DNA of 64,000 bases, from NCBI GenBank assembly GCA_015345905.1, contig JADDTR010000001.1:1426001-1490000 (forward strand). Reading direction: 5' to 3'. How positions within the stretch are numbered: position 1 is the stretch's first letter; each line of letters starts with the position of its first letter. The notes under the pieces were generated by a model that saw only the letters and a list, made by a program, of their open reading frames with translations, had not been told where the DNA came from and searched no databases. The translations under genes were made by a program, and so were the position numbers. Origin of the DNA: Aotearoamyces nothofagi (taxonomy: Eukaryota; Ascomycota; Leotiomycetes; Leotiales; Tympanidaceae). This document shows, in pieces, positions 32,617 through 44,714 of this stretch.

Positions 32617-35600
32617 ATGTCTACAAAAATACCTCCCTACTGGGGCAGCCTCGACCCTCCAGCTGCCGTTCTTGCCAAAAGGCAAAACTCTATCAAGCGG
32701 CCGGAGACCGACAACAGCGGCAATGGCCAGCCAACTAAGAGTTTCCCTCTACAACCTCAGCAAAGACAGAATCGAGTCTCACTCCAGAGCCAAGCTCCAA
32801 CAGAGTCGACGCAAAGCTCCTTCGCTTCACCAATAGCTTCAAGCTTTCGGGGAGACGGTCTAGCACCTCGTCCTCCATCGTTTCCATATGGTACGATACA
32901 ACCCTACAACAACGAATTCTTAGATAGGAGACGGCGCCGCCAAAGTCGAGACGCAGATCAGCACTACGACGAAAACGAACGAGGAGCTCCCCTTCCTGCA
33001 GCTCCCGATGCACCTCCAGCTCCTCCCACAGTAAACCATAAGCAACCATATGGCAATGGACGAGCCCCTACCTCTCATCAAACTCCAGGAACGACCCGCT
33101 TTATAAGACGATCATCCGAGCCGGTTGAGCCAAGTACAGCAGGCCCAGAAAAGTACTATCGAGACCAACGGCCATCGTCCAGAGACGTTCGTCCAGATAC
33201 AGATCGCAGACCATTGAAAATCAATACAGGACAGACGAAAGAGCGTAACCCTGTTGCCAGTAACTTTGGCCGGCCAGAAGAAGTTCTCGACAAGGGCGTT
33301 ATTAGACAAGGGAGTGTCGATGCGAGGCGAGAGAGGCCTGAGTTTCATGATTCAGTTACTCAAGCTCCTCCCAGAAGGGGATCATTGTCTGAGGTGGAGG
33401 CTCAGCGTCGCAGAGAGTGGGCACCGGACAGGTCTCCACTGCAGAGGCTAGAGCTGACCCTTGATAGCATTACCAAGGAAGAGAAGCGCGCACGCGCCGA
33501 AGAAGCTGAATTAGTAGCTAGGGAAGCCAAATCCAGCCGTGGAGGCCAAAACTCAGTTCGTTTCCGGAACAGACCTGTTACTATCGGTAAACAGGAACCT
33601 CAGTCATTGCCAGAAGCTGGACACTTGAGAAATCTTAGTACTAAACAGGAAGACGAGCTGCAAAGAAGTAGCACCGCTGAGCGGAGTAAACCTGCAGCAG
33701 GTAATCCAATTGCTACATCTCAACCCGGTCGAGGCTTCGACTATCAGAAACAAGAACAACCATCACCCATTGGGCCAGAAATCAAGTATTCTTCAGTCCC
33801 GGAACGGCAAATATCGAGTACTGCACGTGATATGGAGAAGCCATCTGATATCCATCGCGGTCCCAGCTTCCGCGAGGGTGCTAAGATTCCTCTCACTGGC
33901 GCTATTGCCGGCGCAGCGGCAGATACTACTCTTAACCGCAACAGAAGTAATAGACTTAAGAAGGAGCCACCTGGAGATCCTTGGTATAACCAACGTAAGG
34001 AGGCAGAAAGGATAGCCCAGGATGCGACAGCAAAAAAACAACCTGTTGAGATTCGCAGAGATGAACCGGGTGGCCCACTAAACTCGGCGCCAACTAAAGC
34101 TCAACCACCAAATGTTTCCACTCGTAGAGATCAGCCAAACTGGCAAGCTATACCCCATCCACTTGACACCTCTGACCTCTATTCGGATGACACCTTGGAT
34201 GAGGCACCATTACGTCGAAACACGTCGCGAAAGATCGAACAGTTAACAGGCCATCAGGTAAACGCGGAACTATCTAGAGCGACAGTCTCTTCTTCACAGC
34301 AGCAATTATATGCAGATCGTTTGGATCGTTCAGAAGAACTTGGACCAGATAAAGGTAAACATCGTAACGACGCAGACCTACAGACCCAGATCAGGACGGT
34401 AAATTCCACTAGGTATGCGGTTCCTCCAGCTACAGCCGCAGGCAATTACGGACAGGAGCAGGCTTCGCGTGGTTCAGACGGCCATCATCACTTTTCTGGA
34501 ATCGTCCACGGAGGTCATAATAAAAGCCAGTACCGACCAGGCGACGGCATTTATGCCCCTGGAAAGCGATTGAGTGAATGGAAAAAAGGCGGAGTTGCAA
34601 GATTGACAGGCTCACTCCTCGACCTTGATGTCGAACCAAAGGAGACAGAAGCAGACAAGGATAAAACGTGGTGGGAAGCTGGCAATAAGGGGAAACGGAG
34701 ACCCAGTACTTCTAAGCAGGTCTTAGTCGATGCCTATGATGGTTTGAATGAAGATAGCACCGGTACGGTACTTTTAGAGTTATCAGAATCTGCAGATGAT
34801 GGCCAGGAGACCCCAGTTTCTAGCGTAGCTGCAAGAACGTGGACGAGGAATCATGAGATAGTTGTTCCTCTTGCGCGCCAGTATATCGGCTTTCAAGGGA
34901 CTTCAAAGAGCAAGAGAATGGTTAAACGAAGGGAGAAGTCTTGGTTGATTAAACAATCATCCCCTTCGCATACTGATTCCGATGGGAAACGTTCAAATTT
35001 TCCGTTTATTTTATCTACTACATTCTCATTTTCTCATTTATCTAATTGCAGTCATAATACACATAATCCTTTTCATGCTTGTCAAAGAGAGAACAAGAGG
35101 CTAACTCGTTCCATGCGGTCTATCCGCGTTCGCTCTATTATAGCTCCTACAACATTCAAACCAGCGTTATTTTTAAAATGTGGCCCGCTACTGCGTTATT
35201 GCGGCATGCGTCAAGAGACTGCTAGTCGATCTGGACGGCCGGATATACCAGTGAAGAGGGAGATCTGGAGGGGTAGCGTCATGATTGTAACGGATAACTT
35301 GAGGTCATCATACGAAGTTGCTCCTACACTACGCCTCTTCTCCCAGCCAAAAGCCTTACTTCCACCTCCCCCCGCTCAGGTTGATGGCGGAGCTGACGTC
35401 CCCCCTGAATATGTTGATCCAGTCGCCGGATTACCGAAAGTGGGTAGGGATGGCAGAACTCTATACGTACGTCCGGTAGAAGATCTAGAGGAAGAAAAGG
35501 ATCTTTCTACAGATGAGACAGATAATGGGATATTCGAGAGTCAAAGAACCGACTTTAGCACTCAACCTCCAGGTGGATATGATGGTACCACCTTAGATGG

Positions 35601-38071
35601 CGAAAGAATTGGCAAAATTGTCGAGGTTAAAGGCGTTCGCCTCCACGTCGAACGCGGCGTAACCTTTTGGAGATTCAACATCGAGGTCGAGCTCGGAAAT
35701 CTCCAGAAGCGCATTGCTTATCGCATAAACAGAGGCCCTGCCACAGGTTTCTGGGTGCCGGCGCGTGGCGATTCCATGAATATTATGTTCCATACCTGCA
35801 ATGGCTTTAGTCTCAGCGTCAATCCTAATCAGTTTAGTGGCCCTGACCCAATGTGGAGAGACGTTCTGAACACGCATCAAACTCAGCCATTCCATGTAAT
35901 GATTGGTGGAGGAGACCAGATATATAACGACATTATTATGAAGCGGACCACTGTCTTCCAAGAGTGGCTTGCGATAAAGAACCCATTACACAAGCACAAT
36001 GCTCCATTTACCCCTCAGATGCAGGAAGAATTAGAGGCATTCTATCTGGAAAGATACTCTATGTGGTTTTCTCAGGGCTTGTTCGGGCTTGCTAATTCGC
36101 AGATCCCAATGATAAATATCTATGATGATCATGATATTATTGACGGCTTTGGTTCCTATCCACACCACTTTATGGATTCGCCTGTTTTTGCAGGCCTCGG
36201 TGCAATAGCTTTCAAGTATTATATGCTCTTCCAGCACCAGAGCGTCATAGATGAGGGCGAGGATACTGAGCCTAGCTGGCTATTGGGCCAACGCCCAGGT
36301 CCATATATAAAGGAACTCAGTCGAAGTGTGTTTGTGTCTTTAGGAAGTAGTGTTGCTTTCCTTGGCTTAGACTGCCGCACTGAAAGAACTCGTGATGAGG
36401 TCGTGAGCCAGGAGACGACAGACAAGGTTTTGGACAGGTGCCACGACGAGATTATTAAAGGCCAGACCAAGCATCTTATTGTGCTCCTCGGTGTGCCAAT
36501 TGCCTATCCCAGGCTTGTTTGGCTCGAGACTATGTAAGTATATTCGTCTCAATTCTGTACTTGTGCTGACTCTACACAGATTGACCTCTAGACTTATGGA
36601 TCCTGTTAAGGCTATGGGACGGGCTGGTGTGCTTGGTAATTTCCTTAACCAGTTCGATGGAGGCGTCGAGATTCTGGATGATCTTGACGATCATTGGACT
36701 GCAAAGAATCATAAACAGGAACGAAACCAACTCGTCCAAGATCTCCAGGATCTAGCTGCTGAGAAGTCAGTCCGGGTGACTATACTCAGGTACGTTGTTT
36801 GTTTCTTCGTAGTATTAAGAAGGGAGTTGACATTTCGTAGCGGAGACGTTCATCTTGCAGCAATCGGTCAGTTTTATTCTAATCCAAAACTTGGGATTCC
36901 CAAGCACAAAGATTATCGATATATGCCGAACGTCATCTCGTCTGCGATAGTTAATACGCCCCCACCTGAAATGATGGCCGATGTGCTAAACAAGCGCAAC
37001 AAAGTTCATCATCTAGATGATCAGACAGAGGAAGACATGATACCCATATTTACACATGACGTCAACGGTGCGAAAAGAAATAACAAACGTCTTTTACCAC
37101 GACGCAATTGGTGTTCTATCCGCGAATATAATCCCGATTTGACGCCTCCGCCAACTCCAGTGGAAGAACGCAGTCCGAGTCCACCACCTCGTGGCGGCAT
37201 TCTGCGGCGTTTCTCGTTATCCCGGGGCCCATCGTACCGCCTTGATACAGGGCCACATCAACATCGACCTCCTCAAACACGGCCTCCTCAGTCAGGTGGA
37301 CTATTACGAAGGTTTTCACTATCAGGACGGCGCCCTTCTATGGATTCATCCTCTGAACGACCAGAAATGCGACCTCGTGCAGTTTCACTCACGCGCAGAG
37401 ATTTCATGCCTGGAAATCTGTTCCGCAGAGTGTCTAAGAGACGACCAGATAATGGTGGAATAAATGGCTATGACGAGAGCGATGACGAATATATACCTAA
37501 TGAGCAACAAGGCCCACTAAGATTGCGTGGTGGTGCAGGAGATGACAGCTATTTCCCACCTCAAGCAGGTATAGCCCGACGCACCAGAGTTTCGCGCAGC
37601 GATGTTCAGAGAGATGACGACGGTTATCGGAGTTACGATGAGAGCCCTCCGATTATTCCAAAGGCCCATCATCAGCATCAGCAGCAGGAAAATGTGCAGC
37701 GACAACCACAACAGCAGCAGCAGGCAGAGATACGTCCAAAGCCGTTCCATCGAGCACCGACGGGTCTGAGCGAGAAACAGCTCCGCAAAGGTGGAAATCA
37801 TGATGTTAACCTCGAAGGTGGACTAGATATCTGCCTCAATGTCGAAGTGAGTCAGAAGGATCCAGCGGGTATTACAGTCCCATATAGATTATTGGTTCCG
37901 GCACTATGGTACGAAGATCCAGAAGACCTACCAGCGAGCCTCTCAAGGGAGAGAAAAGAGTCGGGGTTGAGCAGATTGATGAGTTTTAGTAGAGGAAATA
38001 GAGGTTGGAAAACGAGGGCAAGGTCTGGCAGTTATTCAGGAAGTGAAAGGGGAGAAGAAGAAAGCGGATGA
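32617..38071 (+). CDS. large PhoD-type metallophosphatase-domain protein
   Basis: Three exons, 32617-36533, 36580-36789 and 36841-38071 (introns 46 and 51 nt), give 1785 residues in phase. The first about 700 residues are polar, Arg/Ser/Pro/Gln-rich and probably disordered. The PhoD-like domain follows (FKPALFLKCGPLLRY, then about 1000-1430). Metal-site motifs are visible: GGGDQIYND near residue 1100, YDDHDIIDGFGSY near 1169, and SGDVHLAAIG formed across the second splice; LVWLETILTSRLMDP is formed across the first. The C-terminus is again low complexity, with RRFSLSR-type basic Ser motifs that could be kinase sites. The family is conserved in filamentous fungi; a phosphodiesterase or phosphatase activity is inferred and the substrate is unknown. 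Residues about 709-842 (34742-35143) look unlike the family and may be a retained 402-nt intron. Confidence 0.85.
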
Positions 38072-38609
38072 TAAGATGCGGTCAATTGGGATTCAGACCA
38101 GCACCGGGAATGCTGAGAAGAGGGTGATGGAGATGACGACGTTTATGATTCTGTATACTGTATTAGTCTTTAGAATTAGTGATACGAACAGCAAGCGACG
38201 ATACGACGATATGACAACATTGCTGTACTTTGGTTAGAACACGAGACTTGATTCCAATACACATGTTTTATTCTCCATGGTTTCGAGTTGCTCGAGTGCA
38301 GAAGACTTGTCGAAGAATAAGGGGTTAGTGGTTGAAATGCATCGAGAGCATATGCCTTTGGCCTTTATAGAGCCATTTCATATAAATACAGCAGAGAGGA
38401 TATACCAAAACTCTTACACAAACTCTTTTACTATTCAAGGAACTATCGAAAGATACACTATAGCCCTATCATGACAATATCGGGTACTTATTTTAGAAAT
38501 CGATCTTGGATGCGGCAAACTACGTGACAGCAGCAAGAGAGAAAGAGAGCTGGCAAACAAATTGAATACAGTATACTTTGGACAATTGAACTGGGAAAGT
38601 GAGATGATA

Positions 38610-38640
<31 letters not shown>

Positions 38641-39148
38641 AAGAAGACCCACCTCATACAAAGCAGGGAACGCAAAGGCGTGCCGGATCCTTTAGACGCC
38701 GTAACTCCATCACAGCGACAGCATCTCGACCGATAGCCGATTCGAGCACAGCCGAAGTCTTCTCCGACAAAACCCTGTCGGACAACGGCATGCTGATCGG
38801 TGGCTAATTCAAGCACACCAAAACGGGCTCTGGGGCGGAGAAGTTCGTGTAGGTCTTCACAGAGGTGTTTTTTTTGGAGGCATTATCACAGGGGAATTAT
38901 CACCAGGGGGGTCTTGAGGTGTGACCTGCCTTCAACGTGTGTGCTTTATGTGTAGATGACAGGATATGTGGCTCTTATATAAAGAGGAGCAATACTGTTC
39001 GAAATCTTGGCTTTCCCACTCTATATGCGACGTGGTCCGTGAGCCGTATAAGTTCTCTCCGTGTCTCAAAATGATGGGATTCAAAAAACCAAGATCCGTA
39101 CGCTAATAAACTTGATTTATCGAATAATAGGATCCCCGAAAACGCCAG
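38072..39148. other. convergent intergenic region, PhoD-type gene / ADK2
   Basis: The 1.08 kb between converging genes holds a GAA trinucleotide run (38611-38647) and no recognisable coding sequence. Around 38881-38915 the string ATTATCAC(C)AGGGG occurs twice. Confidence 0.5.
38611..38647. repeat. (GAA)n microsatellite
   Basis: About twelve uninterrupted AAG/GAA trinucleotides in the 3' spacer. A length polymorphism is likely. Confidence 0.95.
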
Positions 39149-40093
39149 CTAAGTAGTAAACCTTCTTGCAAACTCCTCATACAGCTTTGGTGTAATTTCG
39201 TCACTGCTATTTCCTTCTACTTCCCAGAGAACGCCTTTTTGTGCGTAATGCTCCAGAAGCGGCTTGCTCGTTTCCTCGAACTTCTTCAACCGTGCTTCCC
39301 ATGTTGCTTCGTCATCATCAGGGCGTTTAGTAAGCGGCTCGCCTGTAACGTCGTCTCGACCTGGCACCTTGGGCTTGTTGTATGTTGTGTTGTAGACTCG
39401 ACCTGAAGGAACATGAACCCAGCGTCCAGCGATTCGCTCCATTATTACAGAGAATGGTGTCTGCAGGGAGACGACGAAGTTAATGGGTATGAGGTTATCG
39501 AGCTGTGTTGCTTGTCCTGCAGTGCGTGGAAACCCATCGAGAATAAAGGATGCGGATGGGTCGTCCGATGTTTGTGCTGGAAACGATGACAGTGAGATTG
39601 GGCGAGTTTCCACAAAGCCATCATCATCGGAGGCATCGGTCTCAAGGTTGTCTGCCGTGGAATTGAGAGCAAGGGTTTCTTGGGTGCCTGAAGTGTAGAG
39701 CCAGCCGCGCACTTTGAGCTCGTTCAGTATAAGTCGCAAAATCATGCCGTCAGGAATGAGGGCTCCGGCTTTCATGGTACTCTCGGCTTTGATACCTGTG
39801 CAATTGTTAGTAGCTAATAGCTTATCTTGTTGCGACTGGTAGCATACCCAAGGGTGTCTGGTTCTTAACATTGTCGCGAAGAAGATCTCCCGAGCTGACT
39901 ACAGAGAGCTGAGGGAATCTTTTACGGAGTCGCTCTGCCTGGGTTCCCTTACCAACGCCTGTCCCCGAGTCAGTACTGTGCAGCCTTTCTCACCTCGTCG
40001 GCCCCGTCATGCCTAGGGACCATTAAAAGCAACCAGACTAGACATACCTGGAGCACCAATAAGGATGACACGTGCTGCCCGTGCCAGCTTCAT
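39149..40093 (-). CDS. adk2: mitochondrial GTP:AMP phosphotransferase (adenylate kinase 3 type)
   Basis: Minus-strand exons 40093-40048, 39958-39848 and 39795-39149, with introns of 89 and 52 nt, encode 267 residues. The enzyme moves phosphate from a nucleoside triphosphate, typically GTP, to AMP in the mitochondrial matrix. The P-loop GAPGVGKGT (13-21) is built across the first splice. VSSGDLLRDNV (AMP-binding), FILDGFPRT and RPDDDEATWEARL (LID to C-terminal helix) follow. The lid segment GRWVHVPSGRVYNTTYN lacks the four Cys of zinc-type adenylate kinases, as expected for eukaryotic enzymes. Residues about 86-131, between GWL and DPSASF, are an extra acidic/Ser-Thr insertion without splice signals, so it is probably translated. 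It starts nearly at the P-loop, without a long cleavable presequence, as in yeast Adk2. It is divergently arranged with MDM38. Confidence 0.93.
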
Positions 40094-41035
40094 TAAATCT
40101 ACTATGTTGAAACCTACGGGAAATAGAAATTTGGGTCTCGTTGGAGGCGTGTCAGCTCGAGCGCTGCCGTTATCTCGATGCGCCCGCCTGGACGACGGAA
40201 AGGTGTTGAGACCGGCGCAATTGCCGTTCTGTCTTTACCAACAGCAAAAAGAACAGTGTTAGGAGACATCCATAGTGAATAATATATATAAAGTACAGGA
40301 TAAAGGAAGGGAGGATGAATAGCACTCGGGCGAGGGTTGTCGCATGGGACAATATATAACCTTAGATGCTCGGATCACAAATGATCTGTTTACCCCATCT
40401 TTCCTCCGTGCCCTGCCAGCCTGTGCGCCTGCCGCCTGCCACGCCTGCCAAGGACTCCGGGCGCACTCGACGCATCGGCGGATCGGCGTTACGGGCTATC
40501 GGCGAGCTTTCGTTGAGTCGGATAAGATGGCGCGGATGGCTCCCGCCGGGGCGGCCGCATGTCTGTTGAGCTTATTAACTTATTGCCACGTCTTCGGGGT
40601 CTTCCCGCAGGGTCGCCCGGGTACATTCCACGTAAGCAGCAAGGAAGAGAGACAGAGCAATCATGCTGCTCTTCCGTATGGGCCGTGCTGTCTGTCCGAT
40701 GGGAAGAATCCATACAAATGGCCCATCCTGCCAGAAATAGCCAGCCCTGTAAACTCTGTAGACTCCGAGCGGGACAACTCGACATCGGTGACGCGCTGGT
40801 CACGTGATTAGCGTCTGCCGTGTGCGGCGAATTTCGCGAAGTGGAAAACACGCCCAAACAGGTGGTCCCTGGAAAGATTGCCGTTTGATTGTGCCTCTTC
40901 TTCATCCGACTTCTATCACATTTGAAGTCGCAGACAACATCTACAGCTTCAACTGTCAAGACCCTTTCGTTCTGGAGTGCATTCTTTCCTTTACAGCTGC
41001 ACTTATACATTTAAGCTTTCTATTGCCCACCGATA
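40094..41035. promoter_or_regulatory. divergent spacer shared by ADK2 and MDM38
   Basis: The 942 bases separating two divergently transcribed mitochondrial genes must contain both promoters; possible co-regulation is inference. A short frame at 40344-40811 has no family resemblance. No repeat or RNA gene seen. Confidence 0.4.
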
Positions 41036-42778
41036 ATGAGTGCTTCTTCAAGGCTGGTTCGCAATGCGGCGGCACAGTCTTCTTTTCTAAGTGGACGTAT
41101 GTATATTAGAGACACATTTGCACCAGTAGATGGCCCAAGACTGATATGCTGCTTAATAGCTCGGGCTCTGCCTAGATCATCTTTTGGTCCGTCATCAGCC
41201 TATACCGCATACCTTCGACGAAATGCTCGGAACATGCCTGGACAAATGACTGCGTTGGCCATTCTTGTACCCCGCAGATTTGTGTCAACAGAAACACATG
41301 CGTCTGGAGGAGTTCCGGCCGGTCCGCCACCTGGATTTAATGCCGAACAGGCCAAGAAACCTCTTGGAAAGCAGAGCGAGAATAAGGCCAGATCTTCGGA
41401 CAAGTCTTCGGATGGGAAAGAAAGCCAACTTGATATCGATTCTGTTTCCCAGACGAAAGCTACCGCTGGTTCAAAGACGGATGCCGTGGATGACATGACC
41501 TTGACTGAAATCGTTGGCACCGTCGGAAAGGGCGTTGATAAGAAGGACACCAAAAAGGAGATAAAGTTGACTCTTTCGCAGAAGATCAAGAGAGAAGTTA
41601 TGCATTACTGGGACGGGACGAAGTTGCTGGCGACTGAAGTCAAGATCAGTACTCGATTAGCTCTAAAGATGGCCGCCGGCTACGAACTCAGTCGAAGAGA
41701 GCATAAACAACTACAACGTACCGTCCAGGATCTGGGACGACTTGTCCCATTCTCGGTCTTCGTTATAGTACCATTTGCCGAATTGTTACTTCCGATTGCT
41801 TTGAAGTTATTTCCCAACCTGCTTCCTAGCACATATGAAGGACAAAAGTCGAAGGATACCAAAGCAAGAACGCTCAGAGAGACTAGGAAAGAAGTCAGTA
41901 GTTTCCTTCGCAATACTCTGAAGGAGACTGGTCTTCCATTAAGTACTGCCAATGCACAGAGAGAAGAGTTTGCCAACTTCTTCCGCAAAGTCCGGGCAAC
42001 TGGAGAGGCTCCTACCCCATCTGATGTCATCAAGGTCTGCCAGATCTTCAAGGACGACCTAACCCTAGACAATTTATCACGACCTCAACTAGTGGGGATG
42101 TGCAGGTACATGAACCTAAACACATTCGGCACAGATATGATGCTTCGATACCAAATCCGTCATCGTATGAGACAGATTAAGAGAGACGACAGAGCTATTA
42201 GCTTTGAAGGCGTAGACACCTTATCAGTCCCAGAACTACAAATGGCTTGTGCAAGCCGTGGCATCCGCACCCATGGTGTGTCTCCTGGGCGCCTACGGGA
42301 CGATTTGCAATCTTGGTTAGATCTGAGACTCAAGTATGGCGTACCATCAACTCTCCTAGTCTTGAGCAATGCCTTCATGTATGCTCAAGGCAAGGATACA
42401 GAGATGTCTAGCCAGATTGACGCTCTTACCGGTGTCTTGGCTTCTATTCCTGAAGAGCTCTTCCATGAGATTGAGCTCGAGGTTCACAATGCGGAAGGTG
42501 CTGCAACCAACAAGCAGCGTCTTGAAGTCCTCAAAGAGCAGCAAGACCTTATCGAGGATGAAAATGAACAAGATCAAGAGAACAAAGGTCATGGCCGGGC
42601 TACACCCCGTGACGACGAGAACATTGATGAGAAGGAGGAACGTCGAATGGAAGCACAAGCAAGTGGTGTTCAAAAAGACCAAGTCAATGAAGCAGTGGAT
42701 GCCGAACAAGAGGCTGCTGAACTCGTGAAACTAGAAGAGTCAGAGGCTACTCGCGCCAAGGGTGAGAAGCAGAACTGA
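41036..42778 (+). CDS. mdm38: LETM1/Mdm38 family mitochondrial inner membrane protein
   Basis: An open frame of 580 residues. Mdm38/LETM1 acts in mitochondrial K+/H+ exchange and binds mitochondrial ribosomes at the inner membrane. Order of parts: an Arg/Ser-rich presequence (SARLVRN-type start, second basic stretch YLRRNARN, RRFVST near 80-85) and a Lys-rich linker. Next come the conserved EIKLTLSQKIKREVMHYWDGTKLL block (about 174-197), one membrane span within LVPFSVFVIVPFAELLLPIA (about 236-255) and the LETM domain (FFRKVR ... LSRPQLVGMCRYMNL ... ALQMACASRGIR-type repeats). A Glu/Lys/Gln-rich coiled-coil tail ends the protein. A 63-nt segment at 41097-41159 has a GTATGT donor, a CTGAT branch and an ATAG end. 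If it is an intron, the protein is 21 residues shorter with a cleaner presequence (FLSGPRALPRSSF), and I slightly favour this. Confidence 0.94.
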   Translation: MSASSRLVRNAAAQSSFLSGRMYIRDTFAPVDGPRLICCLIARALPRSSFGPSSAYTAYLRRNARNMPGQMTALAILVPRRFVSTETHASGGVPAGPPPGFNAEQAKKPLGKQSENKARSSDKSSDGKESQLDIDSVSQTKATAGSKTDAVDDMTLTEIVGTVGKGVDKKDTKKEIKLTLSQKIKREVMHYWDGTKLLATEVKISTRLALKMAAGYELSRREHKQLQRTVQDLGRLVPFSVFVIVPFAELLLPIALKLFPNLLPSTYEGQKSKDTKARTLRETRKEVSSFLRNTLKETGLPLSTANAQREEFANFFRKVRATGEAPTPSDVIKVCQIFKDDLTLDNLSRPQLVGMCRYMNLNTFGTDMMLRYQIRHRMRQIKRDDRAISFEGVDTLSVPELQMACASRGIRTHGVSPGRLRDDLQSWLDLRLKYGVPSTLLVLSNAFMYAQGKDTEMSSQIDALTGVLASIPEELFHEIELEVHNAEGAATNKQRLEVLKEQQDLIEDENEQDQENKGHGRATPRDDENIDEKEERRMEAQASGVQKDQVNEAVDAEQEAAELVKLEESEATRAKGEKQN

Positions 42779-43251
42779 ACAAAGTCACGCTCAGTACACA
42801 CTTTGCACGTTTTATTTGTATAGCATAGGGACTATCGGCGTCGCCGGGAGGTGGGAGGTGCGAGATTGCATCCAGGTGATAGAGCCTGATTGTGAAATAG
42901 TGGAAAACTTCAATAGCATAGACTTTTATTTAACATTCATGTATGAATTTCGTTGTCAATTTTGATAGCCGGTGAAATGCTTGGCACTCAAGGGGCGCTT
43001 AAAATTGGTAGCCTTGTAAGGCACCAATTATTCCCAATGACGCGGTAGTAGTGGCTCCCTTGTCTCACAAGCTCCATCGCATTTGAACCAACCACCATAA
43101 ACTACAACCGTGTATACCTCTTTAAACAGTAATCTCGCAATCTCTCAATATTTCCGGACCATCCTTCACGATATCTGAAGTGATCTGAGCACATTGCGAG
43201 CCTGAGAGCGCTGCCACACGTCCCCACTGGCCTCTCAGCTTTATCCCCGTT
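42779..43251. other. spacer between MDM38 and SNX4
   Basis: Tandem spacer of 473 bases with the 3' region of MDM38 and the promoter of SNX4. No further feature seen. Confidence 0.45.
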
Positions 43252-44714
43252 ATGGAGAACGATTTCTCCAACGTTTCATGGCAGAATGATGCTCGCGGCA
43301 ATCCTACGCAAGGCGGGGCGGCAAATTTAGAAGATGAAGGAGGTAGTGGAAGTGGTGCTCTCGTCAACGGCTCAAGGCAGCCCGGTGTGCCCGGGGCCTC
43401 TCATGCTGGCCATGAAGATCCATTGGACATTGCTGGCATTGGAGCTGGCAGTCTGGAGTGCACTGTGTCTTCGCCTATTAAGGAGAATGATGGCACCAAA
43501 GATGCTTTTGTGTCTTATCAGGTTACCACAAATGTCAGTTCTGCTCCCCCACATGCTGGAGCATGCGCTGATGTCATCAGACAAATTTCCCCTCCTTCTC
43601 AAGACCCACAACATCAGTTCGAAGAAGATTCACCGACTTCGTATTTCTCTATAACACCCTCTCCACAGAGTATCCGGCATGTGCCGTCCCACCGCTACCA
43701 GACAAGCACAACATGATGTATGTTACTGGAGACAGATTCAGCACGGAGTTCACACAGCGTCGCGCAAACTCTCTCCACCGCTTTTTAAGACGATTGACCC
43801 TGCATCCTGTTCTTCGGCGTAGTGCTCTTCTAATTATATTTCTTGAGAGCCAAGACTGGAATGCAACTATGCGATCTCGGCCCCAACGTTCCTCTTCGGC
43901 GTCAGAACAGGGACCGGCTGGTGTGTTTGATGGAATTACGGAAACATTCATCAATGCATTCACCAAAGTTCACAAAGCTGACAAGCGGTTTATCGAAGTA
44001 CGGGAGAAATCTGATAAACTGGACGAAGATCTTGGTCATATTGAGAAGATTATTGTGCGTGTAGCACGCAGGGAAGATGAGCTACAGAAGGATTATCATG
44101 AACTTGGGGAGAATTTTCAGAGGCTGATTACCCTTGAACCTGGTGTTGAGGGCCCTGTCCATGTCTTTACCGCCAGCGTTGAGGACACTTCGACTGGAAT
44201 GAAGACGCTTAAAGACCATACAGACCAAGACTACCTTGGCAGCTTGCGAGACATGCAAGCCTACAGTACAGCTGTCAAAGCTCTCCTCCGACTTCGCGAA
44301 TCTAAGCAGGTAGACTATGAACAGACAGCTGTGCTACTAGCAGACACGACAACATCACGGGACCGGCTAGCATCATCGCATGGTTCATCTAGTGGGCCTG
44401 GCGGGTTTATCCGGAGCAAGCTAGAAGATGTAAGGGGTGTTGACCACGAGCAATCGAGGAGGAAACGCATTCGTGAATCGGAGGTCAAAATTGAAGAGTT
44501 GACCCGGGCTGTCGAAGAAGCAAAGAAAGTCACGGAAGCCTTCGACGAGGAGGTTGTCAGGGAAGTTCATGATTTTGAAAAGATCAAAAGGATTGAATTC
44601 AAAACCCAGTTTGGAGCGTTAGCAGATGCTCATGTTAGTTTCTATGGTAACACTATTGAGACGTGGGAGCAATACGTCAAGGATATGGAAAAGGAGGGTG
44701 TATTGGCGGCATGA
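43252..44714 (+). CDS. snx4: sorting nexin SNX4/Atg24 family
   Basis: Exons 43252-43533 and 43581-44714, with a 47-nt intron (unusual GTCAGT donor, CATCAG end), give 471 residues. SNX4 is a PX-BAR protein that retrieves cargo from endosomes and takes part in selective autophagy. After a Gly/Ser-rich N-terminus the PX domain spans about 66-190: LECTVSSPIKENDGTKDAFVSY, the phosphoinositide-binding RRRF (108-111, in SVRRRFTDFVFL created by the splice), PPLPDKHN and RRANSLHRFLRRLTLHP. The BAR region follows as a long helical, charged segment with LEDVRGVDHEQSRRKRI and ends WEQYVKDME near the C-terminus. The protein is complete in length. The unspliced frame would leave the PX domain at its middle, so the intron is well supported. 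Confidence 0.94.
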
